Shown piece after piece: positions 1-5,603 of a stretch of DNA of 35,835 nt. The notes beneath the pieces are model-generated. The model saw only the letters and a list, made by a program, of their open reading frames with translations, ran no database searches and had not been told where the DNA came from. The first letter of the stretch is position 1; each line of letters opens with the position of its first letter. Location: assembly GCF_001434405.1 (NCBI RefSeq), contig NZ_AZFT01000049.1:31930-67764 (forward strand), written 5' to 3'. The stretch is from Ligilactobacillus apodemi DSM 16634 = JCM 16172. GTDB taxonomy: Bacteria > Bacillota > Bacilli > Lactobacillales > Lactobacillaceae. A program made the position numbers and the translations under genes.

Positions 1-105
1 GCAATCGCCTTTATTATCCTGGCGGTCGGAAAATGCTCCATTGATTTGGTGATCGCATACAGGATATATAAAAAGACTAACCACGATTTCAAAGATCGCA
101 ATTAG
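1..105 (+). CDS. C-terminal end of an unidentified membrane protein (partial)
   Basis: The first reading frame is open from the left edge to a TAG at 103-105. It encodes about 34 residues: a hydrophobic stretch (AIAFIILAV) followed by a basic, polar tail (YRIYKKTNHDFKDRN). That is what the end of a small membrane protein with a cytoplasmic tail looks like. The start is outside the window, so neither family nor length can be judged. A hairpin with a T-rich flank follows at 136-170. The alternative is a chance open frame, because only 35 codons are visible. Confidence 0.35.
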   Translation, partial: AIAFIILAVGKCSIDLVIAYRIYKKTNHDFKDRN

Positions 106-135
106 TCCTAACCCTTAAACTCTCGAACCACGTCG

Positions 136-164
136 GGGGCTGATAGTTGGTGGCTATCAGTCCC
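136..164 (+). terminator. Hairpin, possible terminator of the partial gene
   Basis: GGGGCTGATAG (136-146) pairs with CTATCAGTCCC (154-164), an 11-bp stem with one mismatch and a 7-base loop, followed by TTATT. The T-run is short, so termination would be weak. Confidence 0.4.
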
Positions 165-166
165 TT

Positions 167-202
167 ATTCGTATCTAAGTATATTATATTTAATATACGA
201 AT
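167..202. promoter_or_regulatory. Inverted repeat upstream of the small basic gene
   Basis: ATTCGTAT (167-174) and ATACGAAT (195-202) form a perfect 8-bp dyad around an AT-rich centre that could hold a -10 element (TATATT). It ends about 20 bases before the start at 224, directly upstream of the ribosome-binding site. Position suggests an operator; no regulator is identified. Confidence 0.35.
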
Positions 203-223
203 GCAAGTAAGGAGTTATCACCA

Positions 224-412
224 ATGACAATGAAAACGACCAAGGCGCAACGTGACGCCTCTAATCGCTGGAACGAGAAGAACAAAGTACGCAAATACTA
301 TCTTGCTAAAAGATCCATGGCACGCAGTTACTGCAGAGTAGCCACCAAAAAAGGCTTAGAAGCATTGATCGCATTTGCTAACGAGAAACTAGCCGAACGC
401 TTTCCAGAATGA
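224..412 (+). CDS. Small basic protein, KWNEKN / RSxAR family, unknown function
   Basis: A 62-residue protein rich in Lys and Arg, with a good ribosome-binding site (AAGGAG nine bases before ATG 224). The N-terminal half reads K-A-Q-x-x-A-S-x-R-WNEKN, then an RSMARSYCR segment, then a predicted helix ending in EKLAERF. The same layout occurs in two minus-strand genes at 3773-3964 and 4012-4179, so this is a small family within the window. Size and charge suggest a nucleic-acid-binding helical protein, but I do not recognise a named family and assign no function. A terminator hairpin follows the stop. Confidence 0.75.
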   Translation: MTMKTTKAQRDASNRWNEKNKVRKYYLAKRSMARSYCRVATKKGLEALIAFANEKLAERFPE

Positions 413-414
413 GC

Positions 415-447
415 AAAAAGCCCCCTGCACGATCGCAAGGGACTTCT
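415..447. terminator. Terminator after the small basic gene
   Basis: Starts two bases after the stop of 224-412. AGCCCCCTGC pairs, with mismatches, with GCAAGGGACT around the loop ACGATC. TTCTT follows on the plus strand and TTTTT on the minus strand, so it may work in both directions. Confidence 0.5.
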
Positions 448-545
448 TAGCAAGTTCCACTTTTTGGAACTCATGTTAAACGTATTATATCACTTCTTAG
501 GGATGCACGTTGTCCAATTGTGGGCAATCACATCACAACGTTGCA

Positions 546-576
546 AATAAAAACGCCTTGCACGATCGCAAGACGT
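546..576 (-). terminator. Intrinsic terminator, minus strand
   Basis: On the minus strand ACGTCTTGC pairs with GCAAGGCGT (nine pairs, one G-T) around GATCGT and is followed by TTTTATTT. It points left and would stop transcripts arriving from the ABC genes. Confidence 0.6.
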
Positions 577-722
577 CAAAGAACTGTTTTATAAACATTG
601 GTAAGTTTAATCGATTGAGAAACCCTAGCAATATTATATCACCACATCACTAAATAAAAAAAGCGCTGGAATTTCCAACAGTTGAGATCTTGCACTATTT
701 TAAACCGCCTAGCCCAAATTTG

Positions 723-756
723 AGGGTCTCCCTAGGGTCTCCTTTCGGTCTCTTTT
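723..756. repeat. Three-copy degenerate 11-bp tandem repeat
   Basis: Units AGGGTCTCCCT (723-733), AGGGTCTCCTTT (734-745) and CGGTCTCTTTT (746-756) lie in the gap downstream of the ABC permease. The core GGTCTC is shared by all three. No function is evident. Confidence 0.5.
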
Positions 757-846
757 AAACTATTTTTATCTACTCTCTTTTAATAATCTGCTAAAGAGCT
801 TTACTTAAAAGCCTTATATCACACGGGAACAAGTGTGCGTGTGATC

Positions 847-1527
847 CTAGAAAATAATACTAGCATCCCCTTTTATAATTTCAACGGGTAGATTTGTTAC
901 AGTCAAAATTGGAACCACAAATGTGAAAAATAATTGGATAAACAGCGGGAAAAACACCCTGGGGCGACTGAGCATACTCGTTAGATCTTCGACAATTCCC
1001 CCCAGTGCATTTGCCTTTGTTAGCCAAAAATTAAGGCAGATACAAATTCGATTTGGCAAAAAAATCATCATCACTCCTAAAAAAAGTGTCACCACCAACA
1101 TAAGAATTCGCATAATTCCTAACGTGTAACGCTGTAGCAAATAAAGAAATATCACCATCGTAACTAATAATTCCAGCAAACTAGGCAGATCAAAACCACT
1201 CAAGACTAGCGACCAATACGGATCTAGTGGGCGAATCAATAAGCGATCAAGTTCACCACTAATGATCAAATAGCTCAATGCTTCATGACCTAAAATAAAG
1301 ATAAAATTATATAGTGCTACCATCAGTGCCACTCCAGTCACGAGCAGTAAATAATCGCTTCGATTCCATCCATTAACAGAAATGTTAGCAGAAAAATATA
1401 CATATCCAGACACATACTCAATCACATAAAAGACAAGTGCCAGCCAAAAAGTCAACCAACCAGTCGTCCGATAAATCATAAACTGCTTAAAACTTTTGTT
1501 CCAAGTGCAGCGTAATAATTTCATCAT
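847..1527 (-). CDS. ABC-2 type permease (second membrane subunit)
   Basis: A 226-residue protein with about five or six hydrophobic segments (around residues 20-50, 60-85, 110-160 and 190-215). Its last two-thirds carry the pattern of ABC-2 permeases of the uncharacterised COG3694 type, including a GELDRLLIRPLDP coupling-loop region near residues 91-103. It would be half of a membrane channel driven by the ATPase encoded upstream. Its ATG overlaps the stop of the previous permease (ATGA), indicating translational coupling in a three-gene operon. It is the only one of the three without a frameshift, yet it can hardly work if the partners are broken. It is slightly shorter than the usual ~260 residues. 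The substrate is unknown. Confidence 0.75.
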   Translation of the reverse strand: MMKLLRCTWNKSFKQFMIYRTTGWLTFWLALVFYVIEYVSGYVYFSANISVNGWNRSDYLLLVTGVALMVALYNFIFILGHEALSYLIISGELDRLLIRPLDPYWSLVLSGFDLPSLLELLVTMVIFLYLLQRYTLGIMRILMLVVTLFLGVMMIFLPNRICICLNFWLTKANALGGIVEDLTSMLSRPRVFFPLFIQLFFTFVVPILTVTNLPVEIIKGDASIIF

Positions 1528-2297
1528 ACACTCTCGACCCCTTCATATAAACGCAAACCAAGTTTTAACATAATTTTATAAAGATATAAAAATACCAACA
1601 GCCATAAAAGTGTAACGAGTAAATATTGCATCAACTCAGAAGTCGTCAAACCTACCGTTAAAAAACGAGCTGGCACATCGGTCACTAGTGAAAAAGGATT
1701 GTACTGCACGATTTGATAAATTTTAATTGGTAAGTGCGACAAAGGAAAATAACGTCCACCAAATAACAGATAACAAGCAGTTACAAATGAACGTAAAGGC
1801 CACAACTCGACTAACCAAAAGGCCATCATCCCTAAAAGTAACATTAAAGAAAAAAACATGACAATAGCACAACTTAGATATATCACTAAAAGTAACAACA
1901 TTATGGTTGAAATCCCCGATACAATTCCAAAATATGCTATTAGACATAAAACTAAAAAATTGGTTTCCAATAAAAGATGCAAAATGCTCTCCGTACAATG
2001 ATATTGGTCGTTCAAGTAAAGTTGAAAGTCGCCCTGACTTGATTTGCAAAGCTAGCCTAAATGCTAGTGCCACGCTAAAACTTAATGCTAAAAAGTTGGC
2101 TAAAAAAAATATACGCCTAAACGTCCGAAACTATAGTCCTTAACCATTAAACTTTTTTGACTATAAAGTGCATGCCACATAAAAATACTAAAACATGCCT
2201 GTAAAGCTGTTAAAACGTACTCTAACAGTAAATCGGTACGATATACCGCTTTAGCTTTTAAACTATTAAAAAAATATATACGTATTTCATGTGTCAT
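1524..2297 (-). pseudogene. ABC-2 type permease, first membrane subunit, two frameshifts
   Basis: The protein begins at 2297 (MTHEIRIYFFNSLKAKA), with a start almost touching its AGAGG. It breaks at a run of eight T near 2102-2109, where the frame runs into TAG. Restoring one base continues as LANFLALSFSVALAFRL, with the coupling loop GRLSTLLERPISLYGEHF near the same place as in the partner permease. A second shift near 1990-2000 moves to a third frame (LLLETNFLVLCLIAYFGI), which runs to the stop at 1524. Together the pieces make a normal ABC-2 permease of about 258 residues with six membrane segments, of the COG4587 type. Either the gene has decayed or the assembly has indel errors; both breaks are at T-rich runs. 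Confidence 0.75.
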
Positions 2298-2325
2298 CCT
2301 CTTTGATCAGTTGGGTGATCAATTC

Positions 2326-3215
2326 TTATAGTTCCATCCCTCTTTGACTGACCCGTAAAATTTTCTCTGGTGGGAGTTTGGCTAAAACCTCATTGAGTTT
2401 TTTTGGAGTACATGTCAGCTTTTCTTCAATCGATTTTGCATTTAAAAAATTAACGTCAAATAAAACTTGAGTTGTTGCTTCATGTGGTAAATGTTCTAAT
2501 TGATCATTAAAAATAATTTTCCCTTTATTCAAAATGACTACTCGATCTGCTAACTGCTCAATGTCCTTAATATAATACGACGTCGTAATGATCGTTGTCT
2601 GATTTGTTTGATTTTCCAAGCGTAAAATCTGATAAATTGTTTTTTGAGTCACAAAATCTAAGCCTAATGTCGGCTCATCTAAAAATAAATATTTTGGTTG
2701 ATGCAATAAAGCTGCGATTAGTTCGCATTTTACCCATTGTCCCAATGATAGTTTACGTACTGGAATATCCAACAAAACTGTTACTTCTAATTTTTCACTT
2801 AACCACAACAAGCGAGCACGGTAAATTTGAGTTGGTATTTCATAGATTGTGGCCAACATGTCATAGGCATCTCTTGCTGGCAGATCCCAGATCAATTGCG
2901 ACTTTTGCCCTAATAAAACCCCGATACTTTTAAAAAACTCTTTTTTCCTTTGATATGGTTGCATTTGATCAATTATTATCTCACCTTGTTTTAGCGGCAA
3001 AATCCCTGTTAATAATTTAACTAATGTAGTCTTTCCAGCTCCATTTCTCCCGATCAAGCCAAGCATCTCACCTTCAGTAATCTTCAAAGAAATGTTGGTT
3101 AAAGCATTGACTTGAAAGAGGTGGTACGTTTAAAAAAATCGTGAATCGCACCTTTTGATCCCTGAGGTCGTTTAAAAGTCGTATATTGTAGTGACGCATT
3201 TTTTACTTCGATCAT
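2326..3215 (-). pseudogene. ABC transporter ATP-binding protein, one frameshift near the N-terminus
   Basis: The gene starts at 3215 (MIEVKNASLQYTTFKR, with AGGTG eight bases upstream) but reaches TAA after about 37 codons. Shifting one base near 3120 joins it to VNALTNISLKITEGE and then the long frame with Walker A GRNGAGKTT, signature LSLGQ followed by KCELIAALL, and Walker B YLFLDEP. The rebuilt protein is about 296 residues. The KCELIAALLHQPKYLFLDEPTLGLD-like block is typical of COG4586 ATPases, which occur with COG4587 and COG3694 permeases, as here. The long internal frame alone lacks the first beta-strands of the nucleotide-binding domain. With the permease breaks this suggests a decaying exporter operon. 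Confidence 0.8.
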
Positions 3216-3305
3216 ATGCTCACCTCGTTTTTGGCTAAGCATACTGCATTAAAAAATAGATTCCAAGTAGCACACAGGATTTAGCATTTATAAGGCAGGA
3301 TTTGG

Positions 3306-3338
3306 TTAAACGTGATGAATGATACCATTATCGTTTAA
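3306..3338. promoter_or_regulatory. Long imperfect dyad upstream of the ABC operon
   Basis: TTAAACG (3306-3312) and CGTTTAA (3332-3338) are perfect inverted arms, and AATG/CATT adds an inner dyad around 3318-3329. It lies between the ABC operon (minus) and the gene at 3459 (plus), where an operator for either could sit. No regulator gene is adjacent. Confidence 0.35.
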
Positions 3339-3458
3339 AGATAGAATCTTATTACAAATAAGATTGAAATTTTTCGACCTTTTTGTTTGCATTTTCTTTG
3401 TTGTAAGCGTATTCTTCTAAGTGTAAATAAATTTATTTAGTTAAAGGTGGTAATCGCT

Positions 3459-3713
3459 ATGAGTACAAAAGAAAATGTCGTTGCAACCCTAGAAAAACTT
3501 AAAACTGAACTCAAACAGACCCAACCTGATACAAAATTTACCGAATATATCGAAGAAACCTTTACAGTCTTTAAGAACAGTACTGACGAGGCCTTTAAAG
3601 ATGAATTACATAAATTCACCAATATGGCCCCAGTTCTCAAACGCTCTACTCCAAAATTAAGTTCAAAGGCAAGCGAACTGTTTGATAAGCTTCAAGCATT
3701 AATACAAAAATAA
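3459..3713 (+). CDS. Small helical protein, unknown function
   Basis: An 84-residue, almost wholly alpha-helical protein starting MSTKENVVATLEKLK. I chose ATG 3459 because AAAGGTGG lies eight bases before it; the upstream GTG would overlap that site. There is no signal peptide or membrane segment. Repeated amphipathic helices (EKLKTELKQ, YIEETFTVFKN, ASELFDKLQALI) suggest a small helical bundle. Small cytoplasmic helical bundles of this size include bacteriocin immunity proteins, but no bacteriocin gene is visible here and the comparison is only structural. It is monocistronic and ends at a strong terminator. Confidence 0.7.
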   Translation: MSTKENVVATLEKLKTELKQTQPDTKFTEYIEETFTVFKNSTDEAFKDELHKFTNMAPVLKRSTPKLSSKASELFDKLQALIQK

Positions 3714-3715
3714 CT

Positions 3716-3756
3716 AAAAACGTCAGTGGTTGATTTTACCACTGGCGTTTTTAGTT
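3716..3756. terminator. Strong bidirectional terminator
   Basis: ACGTCAGTGGT (3720-3730) pairs with ACCACTGGCGT (3738-3748), with A-tract before and T-tract after. It serves the plus gene ending at 3713 and could also stop the minus gene ending at 3773. Confidence 0.85.
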
Positions 3757-3772
3757 AAAATATGTAGTTTTT

Positions 3773-3964
3773 TTAAATGTCCAATTTCTTTAATTCTTCA
3801 AACCGCTTGTTTATCAATTCTTGTAGTTCGTTTAAATCATCTAACGTTGCTTTATTTCTAATGAAGCCACGGGCACTACTTCTCGCAGTTAAATATGACC
3901 GATGAGCACGATTTTTTTCATTCCATTTTTGACTTGCTTTCTTTTGAGATTTTGTTTCTGCCAA
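3773..3964 (-). CDS. Small basic protein, KWNEKN / RSxAR family
   Basis: A 63-residue relative of the protein at 224-412: SQKKASQKWNEKNRAHRSYL, then RSSARGFIRNKAT and a C-terminal helix DDLNELQELINKRFEEL. The start is a TTG at 3964 with AGAGGA about eight bases upstream; no better ATG exists. The charged N-terminus and helix-rich C-terminus would suit a DNA-binding or ribbon-helix-helix-like protein, but this is inference. A third, frameshifted relative lies just upstream at 4012-4179 on the same strand, with a closely similar C-terminal half (DDLNELQELIxKRF). Confidence 0.75.
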   Translation of the reverse strand: MAETKSQKKASQKWNEKNRAHRSYLTARSSARGFIRNKATLDDLNELQELINKRFEELKKLDI

Positions 3965-4011
3965 ATTAATCTTCCTCTACTAAAAATATTGATCAGACTA
4001 TAGCTATTTTT

Positions 4012-4179
4012 CTACACCTGCTGTAAACCGTTTAGCAATTAATTCTTGTAATTCATTCAAATCATCTTCGGTGGCAATTTCTCTCACAAATTTCCGTGCA
4101 TAAGACCTATAACGATATACACGTTGTTGTTCTTTATTTTTATCTTGATATTTTTTTGTGACTCGCTAACTTTTGCCAT
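4012..4179 (-). pseudogene. Third RSxAR-family gene, frameshifted in a run of seven A
   Basis: ATG at 4179 with AAGGGG upstream begins MAKVSESQKN, then the frame is lost and soon hits a stop. With one more A in the run of seven A (minus strand, near 4152-4158) it would read SQKKYQDKNKEQQRVYRYRSYARKF and then REIATEDDLNELQELIAKRF to the stop at 4012. That clearly matches the neighbours at 3773 and 224. A one-base change in a homopolymer means decay, an on/off slippage switch, or a sequencing error. Confidence 0.75.
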
Positions 4180-4365
4180 ATATTTTCCCCTTTATAAAAT
4201 ATCTTAAATACTATTCGTTCTTAAGTATATATCGTGAAAAATTGCATTGCAAATAAGATATCGATTAAAACTTCTTTCAACTTAGCTTTCCATCTTTATC
4301 TTTAATTACTAACATTTGCCTCTTTAGTTCTACACATATTCTTTTTTTAATACATACATTTATAA

Positions 4366-4465
4366 TACGATTGCACTAGCAGATACTTATACCTATCTTA
4401 TTCATGAATATCAGCAAACACAAATAAGTGAGATCAAGAAAAATCTCACTTTGCTGGCTGAATAA
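4366..4465 (+). pseudogene. Possible 3' remnant of a tyrosine integrase
   Basis: A short plus-strand frame ending in TAA 4463-4465 encodes ALADTYTYLIHEYQQ followed by SEIKKNLTLLAE. The DTYTYL-x-x-EY pattern resembles the end of phage tyrosine recombinases, where the catalytic Tyr sits in a T-x-x-TY-x-HL motif just before a charged tail. Nothing upstream of about 4325 continues the frame, so it would be a stump. TTGTGCAAC repeats follow at once, as att cores often follow an integrase. The stretch is only some 40 codons, so chance similarity is possible. Confidence 0.35.
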
Positions 4466-4466
4466 T

Positions 4467-4657
4467 TTGTGCAACAACTTTTTAATTTCTTACTGTTTTT
4501 AATCATTTTTCCTGTACAATAAAAAAGGCAAAACGCTGATATAACAACATTTTGCCTTTTCTACACGGCTATTAATTTCATTTAATATGATCCGGGTGAG
4601 ATTATTCACCCCTTATAAGACGCTATTTGTAGGCATTTTGTGCAACTATTGTGCAAC
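4467..4657. repeat. TTGTGCAAC repeats, candidate attachment region
   Basis: TTGTGCAAC occurs at 4467-4475, 4638-4646 and 4649-4657, the last two only two bases apart and followed by an A-run. They sit between the flank genes and the prophage's last genes. A prophage end is expected near here because lysis genes lie at one end and integrase at the other. The partner site would be beyond the right edge, so this cannot be confirmed here. A hairpin GGGTGA/TCACCC lies at 4594-4611. Confidence 0.35.
4523..4560. terminator. Bidirectional terminator
   Basis: AAAAGGCAAAA (4523-4533) pairs perfectly with TTTTGCCTTTT (4550-4560). It has the form of an insulator between flank and prophage. Confidence 0.75.
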
Positions 4658-4700
4658 AAAAAAATAACCCCAACCAGCAAACCGATCGGGGCACATTCAT

Positions 4701-4790
4701 CTAGTGACGGTCTTTCAACCAGTCATAGATGATGCTTGATACAAGATTGACTAAGATAGCCAAGATCAAGCTTAAAATTGTACTTAGCAT
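4701..4790 (-). CDS. Fst/par-like type I toxin peptide
   Basis: A 29-residue peptide: MLSTILSLILAILVNLVSSI, then IYDWLKDRH. One membrane helix followed by a short polar tail with W-L-x-D/K-x-R is the signature of the Fst/Ldr superfamily of type I toxins, which insert into the cell's own membrane. A near-perfect ribosome-binding site (GGAGGTG) lies seven bases before ATG 4790. The next bases are CTCC, so the site can fold on itself, as known for par RNA I. The start region matches a plus-strand sequence at 4896-4910 within a predicted small RNA, which could pair with and block it. A broken second copy lies at 4998-5109. The similarity was recognised by eye. Confidence 0.7.
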   Translation of the reverse strand: MLSTILSLILAILVNLVSSIIYDWLKDRH

Positions 4791-4861
4791 AGGAGTTCAC
4801 CTCCAGCTGTACTAATTGAAATTGGTTAGATTTCACGTACTTCACAAGTATACAAAATATC

Positions 4862-4893
4862 TTGACATAAATAAATATCTAATTTAATATAAT
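4862..4893 (+). promoter_or_regulatory. Promoter of the predicted antitoxin RNA
   Basis: TTGACA (4862-4867) is followed by TAATAT at 17 bases and TATAAT (4888-4893) at 20 bases. Either gives a start near 4897-4900, just ahead of the repeat of the toxin's initiation region. Confidence 0.55.
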
Positions 4894-4896
4894 AGT

Positions 4897-4985
4897 GTAC
4901 TTAGCATGGAGACATTTCCTGCTTAGCGAGCTGGTTACTCGCAACAGTCTTACCTTCCAACTTTTTTGTTGGAGGGTATTTTTTT
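4897..4985 (+). ncRNA. Predicted antitoxin RNA of the par-like locus
   Basis: A promoter at 4862-4893 and a terminator at 4951-4985 bound a transcript of about 90 bases. Its 5' end carries GTACTTAGCAT and GGAG, which can pair with the toxin mRNA across its start codon (CTCC, one bulged base, ATGCTAAGTAC). A small hairpin GCGAG/CTCGC (4926-4942) and the terminator TACCTTCCAAC/GTTGGAGGGTA with seven T follow. A repeated block complementary to the toxin initiation region is how par RNA II works. There is no open frame of note. Confidence 0.55.
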
Positions 4986-4997
4986 ACACTAAATGTG

Positions 4998-5109
4998 TTA
5001 AGTATGGGATAACTGTGGTATCATTACTTCATGGTGGTCTTTCAACCAGTCATAGATGACGTCTGAGATTAGATTGACAAGGAATCGCCAATATTGATTT
5101 GGTGAGCAT
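4998..5109 (-). pseudogene. Decayed second copy of the Fst-like toxin
   Basis: The minus strand from ATG 5109 reads MLTKSILAI, then loses frame through one extra C. Removing it continues LVNLISDVIYDWLKD, matching the toxin at 4701-4790. The stop codon at the toxin's end is also lost (DHHEVM follows). A 24-base stretch (5036-5059) is identical to 4709-4732. The copy is therefore a tandem duplicate that has been inactivated. It too is followed on the right by a terminator related to that of the antitoxin RNA. Confidence 0.75.
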
Positions 5110-5159
5110 GGTATTTTCCCAGCTCTCGTGCAAATTGGCCACTTGTCAAACTATTTTTG

Positions 5160-5190
5160 CCTTCTGACATCTGTCAGAGGGTAATTTTTT
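5160..5190 (+). terminator. Terminator of the second par-like unit
   Basis: CCTTCTGAC/GTCAGAGGG with loop ATCT, then TAATTTTTTT. It resembles the terminator at 4951-4985 (CCTTC, loop, GAGGGTA, T-run), which supports duplication of the whole toxin-antitoxin unit. Confidence 0.7.
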
Positions 5191-5202
5191 TGCAACAAAA
5201 AA

Positions 5203-5229
5203 GCCGTTGCTTTTAAGGGGGGCAACGGC
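5203..5229 (-). terminator. Late-operon terminator, minus strand
   Basis: GCCGTTGC (5229-5222) and GCAACGGC (5210-5203) form a perfect eight-pair stem on the minus strand, followed by TTTTTTG. It is the first strong terminator after the lysin gene. Confidence 0.85.
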
Positions 5230-5232
5230 GTA

Positions 5233-5246
5233 AACAGTACTGTTTT
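5233..5246. repeat. 14-bp perfect palindrome
   Basis: AAACAGTACTGTTT lies between the pairing segment and the terminator of the predicted small RNA. It may form a small stem in the RNA or be a protein site. Confidence 0.5.
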
Positions 5247-5384
5247 GAAATAGCATAAGTACCGACTATTATTTTCCTAACAGCCATAGTATAGCATATG
5301 TCACATTTATTTCAAGATTTATGTATGGGAGGCACGACTCCCTTGTGTTAGGAAAAAATAATTCAGTAACTTATGCGTTATTTC
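5247..5384. repeat. Imperfect inverted repeat of about 37 bases around a 63-base spacer
   Basis: Arms are 5247-5282 and 5346-5384. Shared blocks are GAAATA, GCATAAGT, TTATTTT and TTCCTAACA, with a few small gaps. The right arm overlaps the last codons and 3' end of the small membrane-peptide gene; the left arm is the 5' part of the predicted small RNA. The spacer contains the promoter of that RNA and a small GGGAG/CTCCC hairpin. Confidence 0.7.
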
Positions 5385-5515
5385 TTCTTGTTGGAGAAAT
5401 ATTTAACTGCTGCTCTCACCAAGACTAAAACAACAGGCGCATAAGCGACCAATACGTCAAAAAACGTGTGGTGCACGCAAATATTCTTCTTTCTAGGTAC
5501 AGCAGTTAGATCCAT
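5378..5515 (-). CDS. Small hydrophobic peptide, possible type I toxin
   Basis: The C-terminal 28 residues are a membrane helix and a basic tail: FFDVLVAYAPVVLVLVRAA followed by VKYFSNKKK. The A-P-V then basic-tail pattern recalls Fst/PepA1-type toxin peptides. The frame is open upstream to ATG 5575, but that ATG lies within a TATAAT box (TATAATG) and its residues (many Cys, no pattern) look non-coding. I give ATG 5515 (45 residues); GTG 5476 (32 residues) is also possible, and neither has a strong ribosome-binding site. Its 3' end is complementary to the RNA predicted at 5196-5281. It follows the lysin gene by a short gap. Confidence 0.5.
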   Translation of the reverse strand: MDLTAVPRKKNICVHHTFFDVLVAYAPVVLVLVRAAVKYFSNKKK

Positions 5516-5603
5516 TCTCGTGCCAACTTCAAAAACTGTTCTCTGGCCCAGATTGCAGTAACAATACTGCGCCATTATACTTGAGTTCTCTTGTTTAATC
5601 TAC

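Larger units (their letters stand above)
413..846. other. Intergenic stretch with terminators and short repeats
   Basis: No convincing gene. It holds two terminator-like hairpins that share the motif GCACGATCGCAAG (427-439 and 560-572), a small hairpin AGTTCCA/TGGAACT at 453-471, a degenerate tandem repeat at 723-756, and a hairpin ATCACACG/CGTGTGAT at 818-845 just past the end of the permease gene. Confidence 0.6.
5196..5281 (-). ncRNA. Predicted small RNA downstream of the lysin, possible antitoxin
   Basis: On the minus strand TTGAAA (5315-5310), a 16-base spacer and TGC-TATACT (extended -10, 5293-5288) predict a start near 5281. The transcript would end at GCCGTTGC/GCAACGGC (5229-5203) followed by six T. 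This is a promoter-to-terminator unit of about 85 bases with no reading frame. Its first 35 bases are the inverse of 5346-5384, so it can pair with the 3' end of the message from 5378-5515 encoded just upstream on the same strand. The hairpin also closes the prophage's late operon. Confidence 0.6.

Noticed and set aside
4427-4451. Stem AAGTGAGAT/ATCTCACTT as a terminator
   Set aside because: It lies inside the possible integrase stump and is followed by TTTGCTGG rather than a T-run.
5516-5575. Upstream part of the small peptide frame starting at ATG 5575
   Set aside because: That ATG is part of a TATAATG promoter-like box and the residues are Cys-rich without pattern, so I take a later start.
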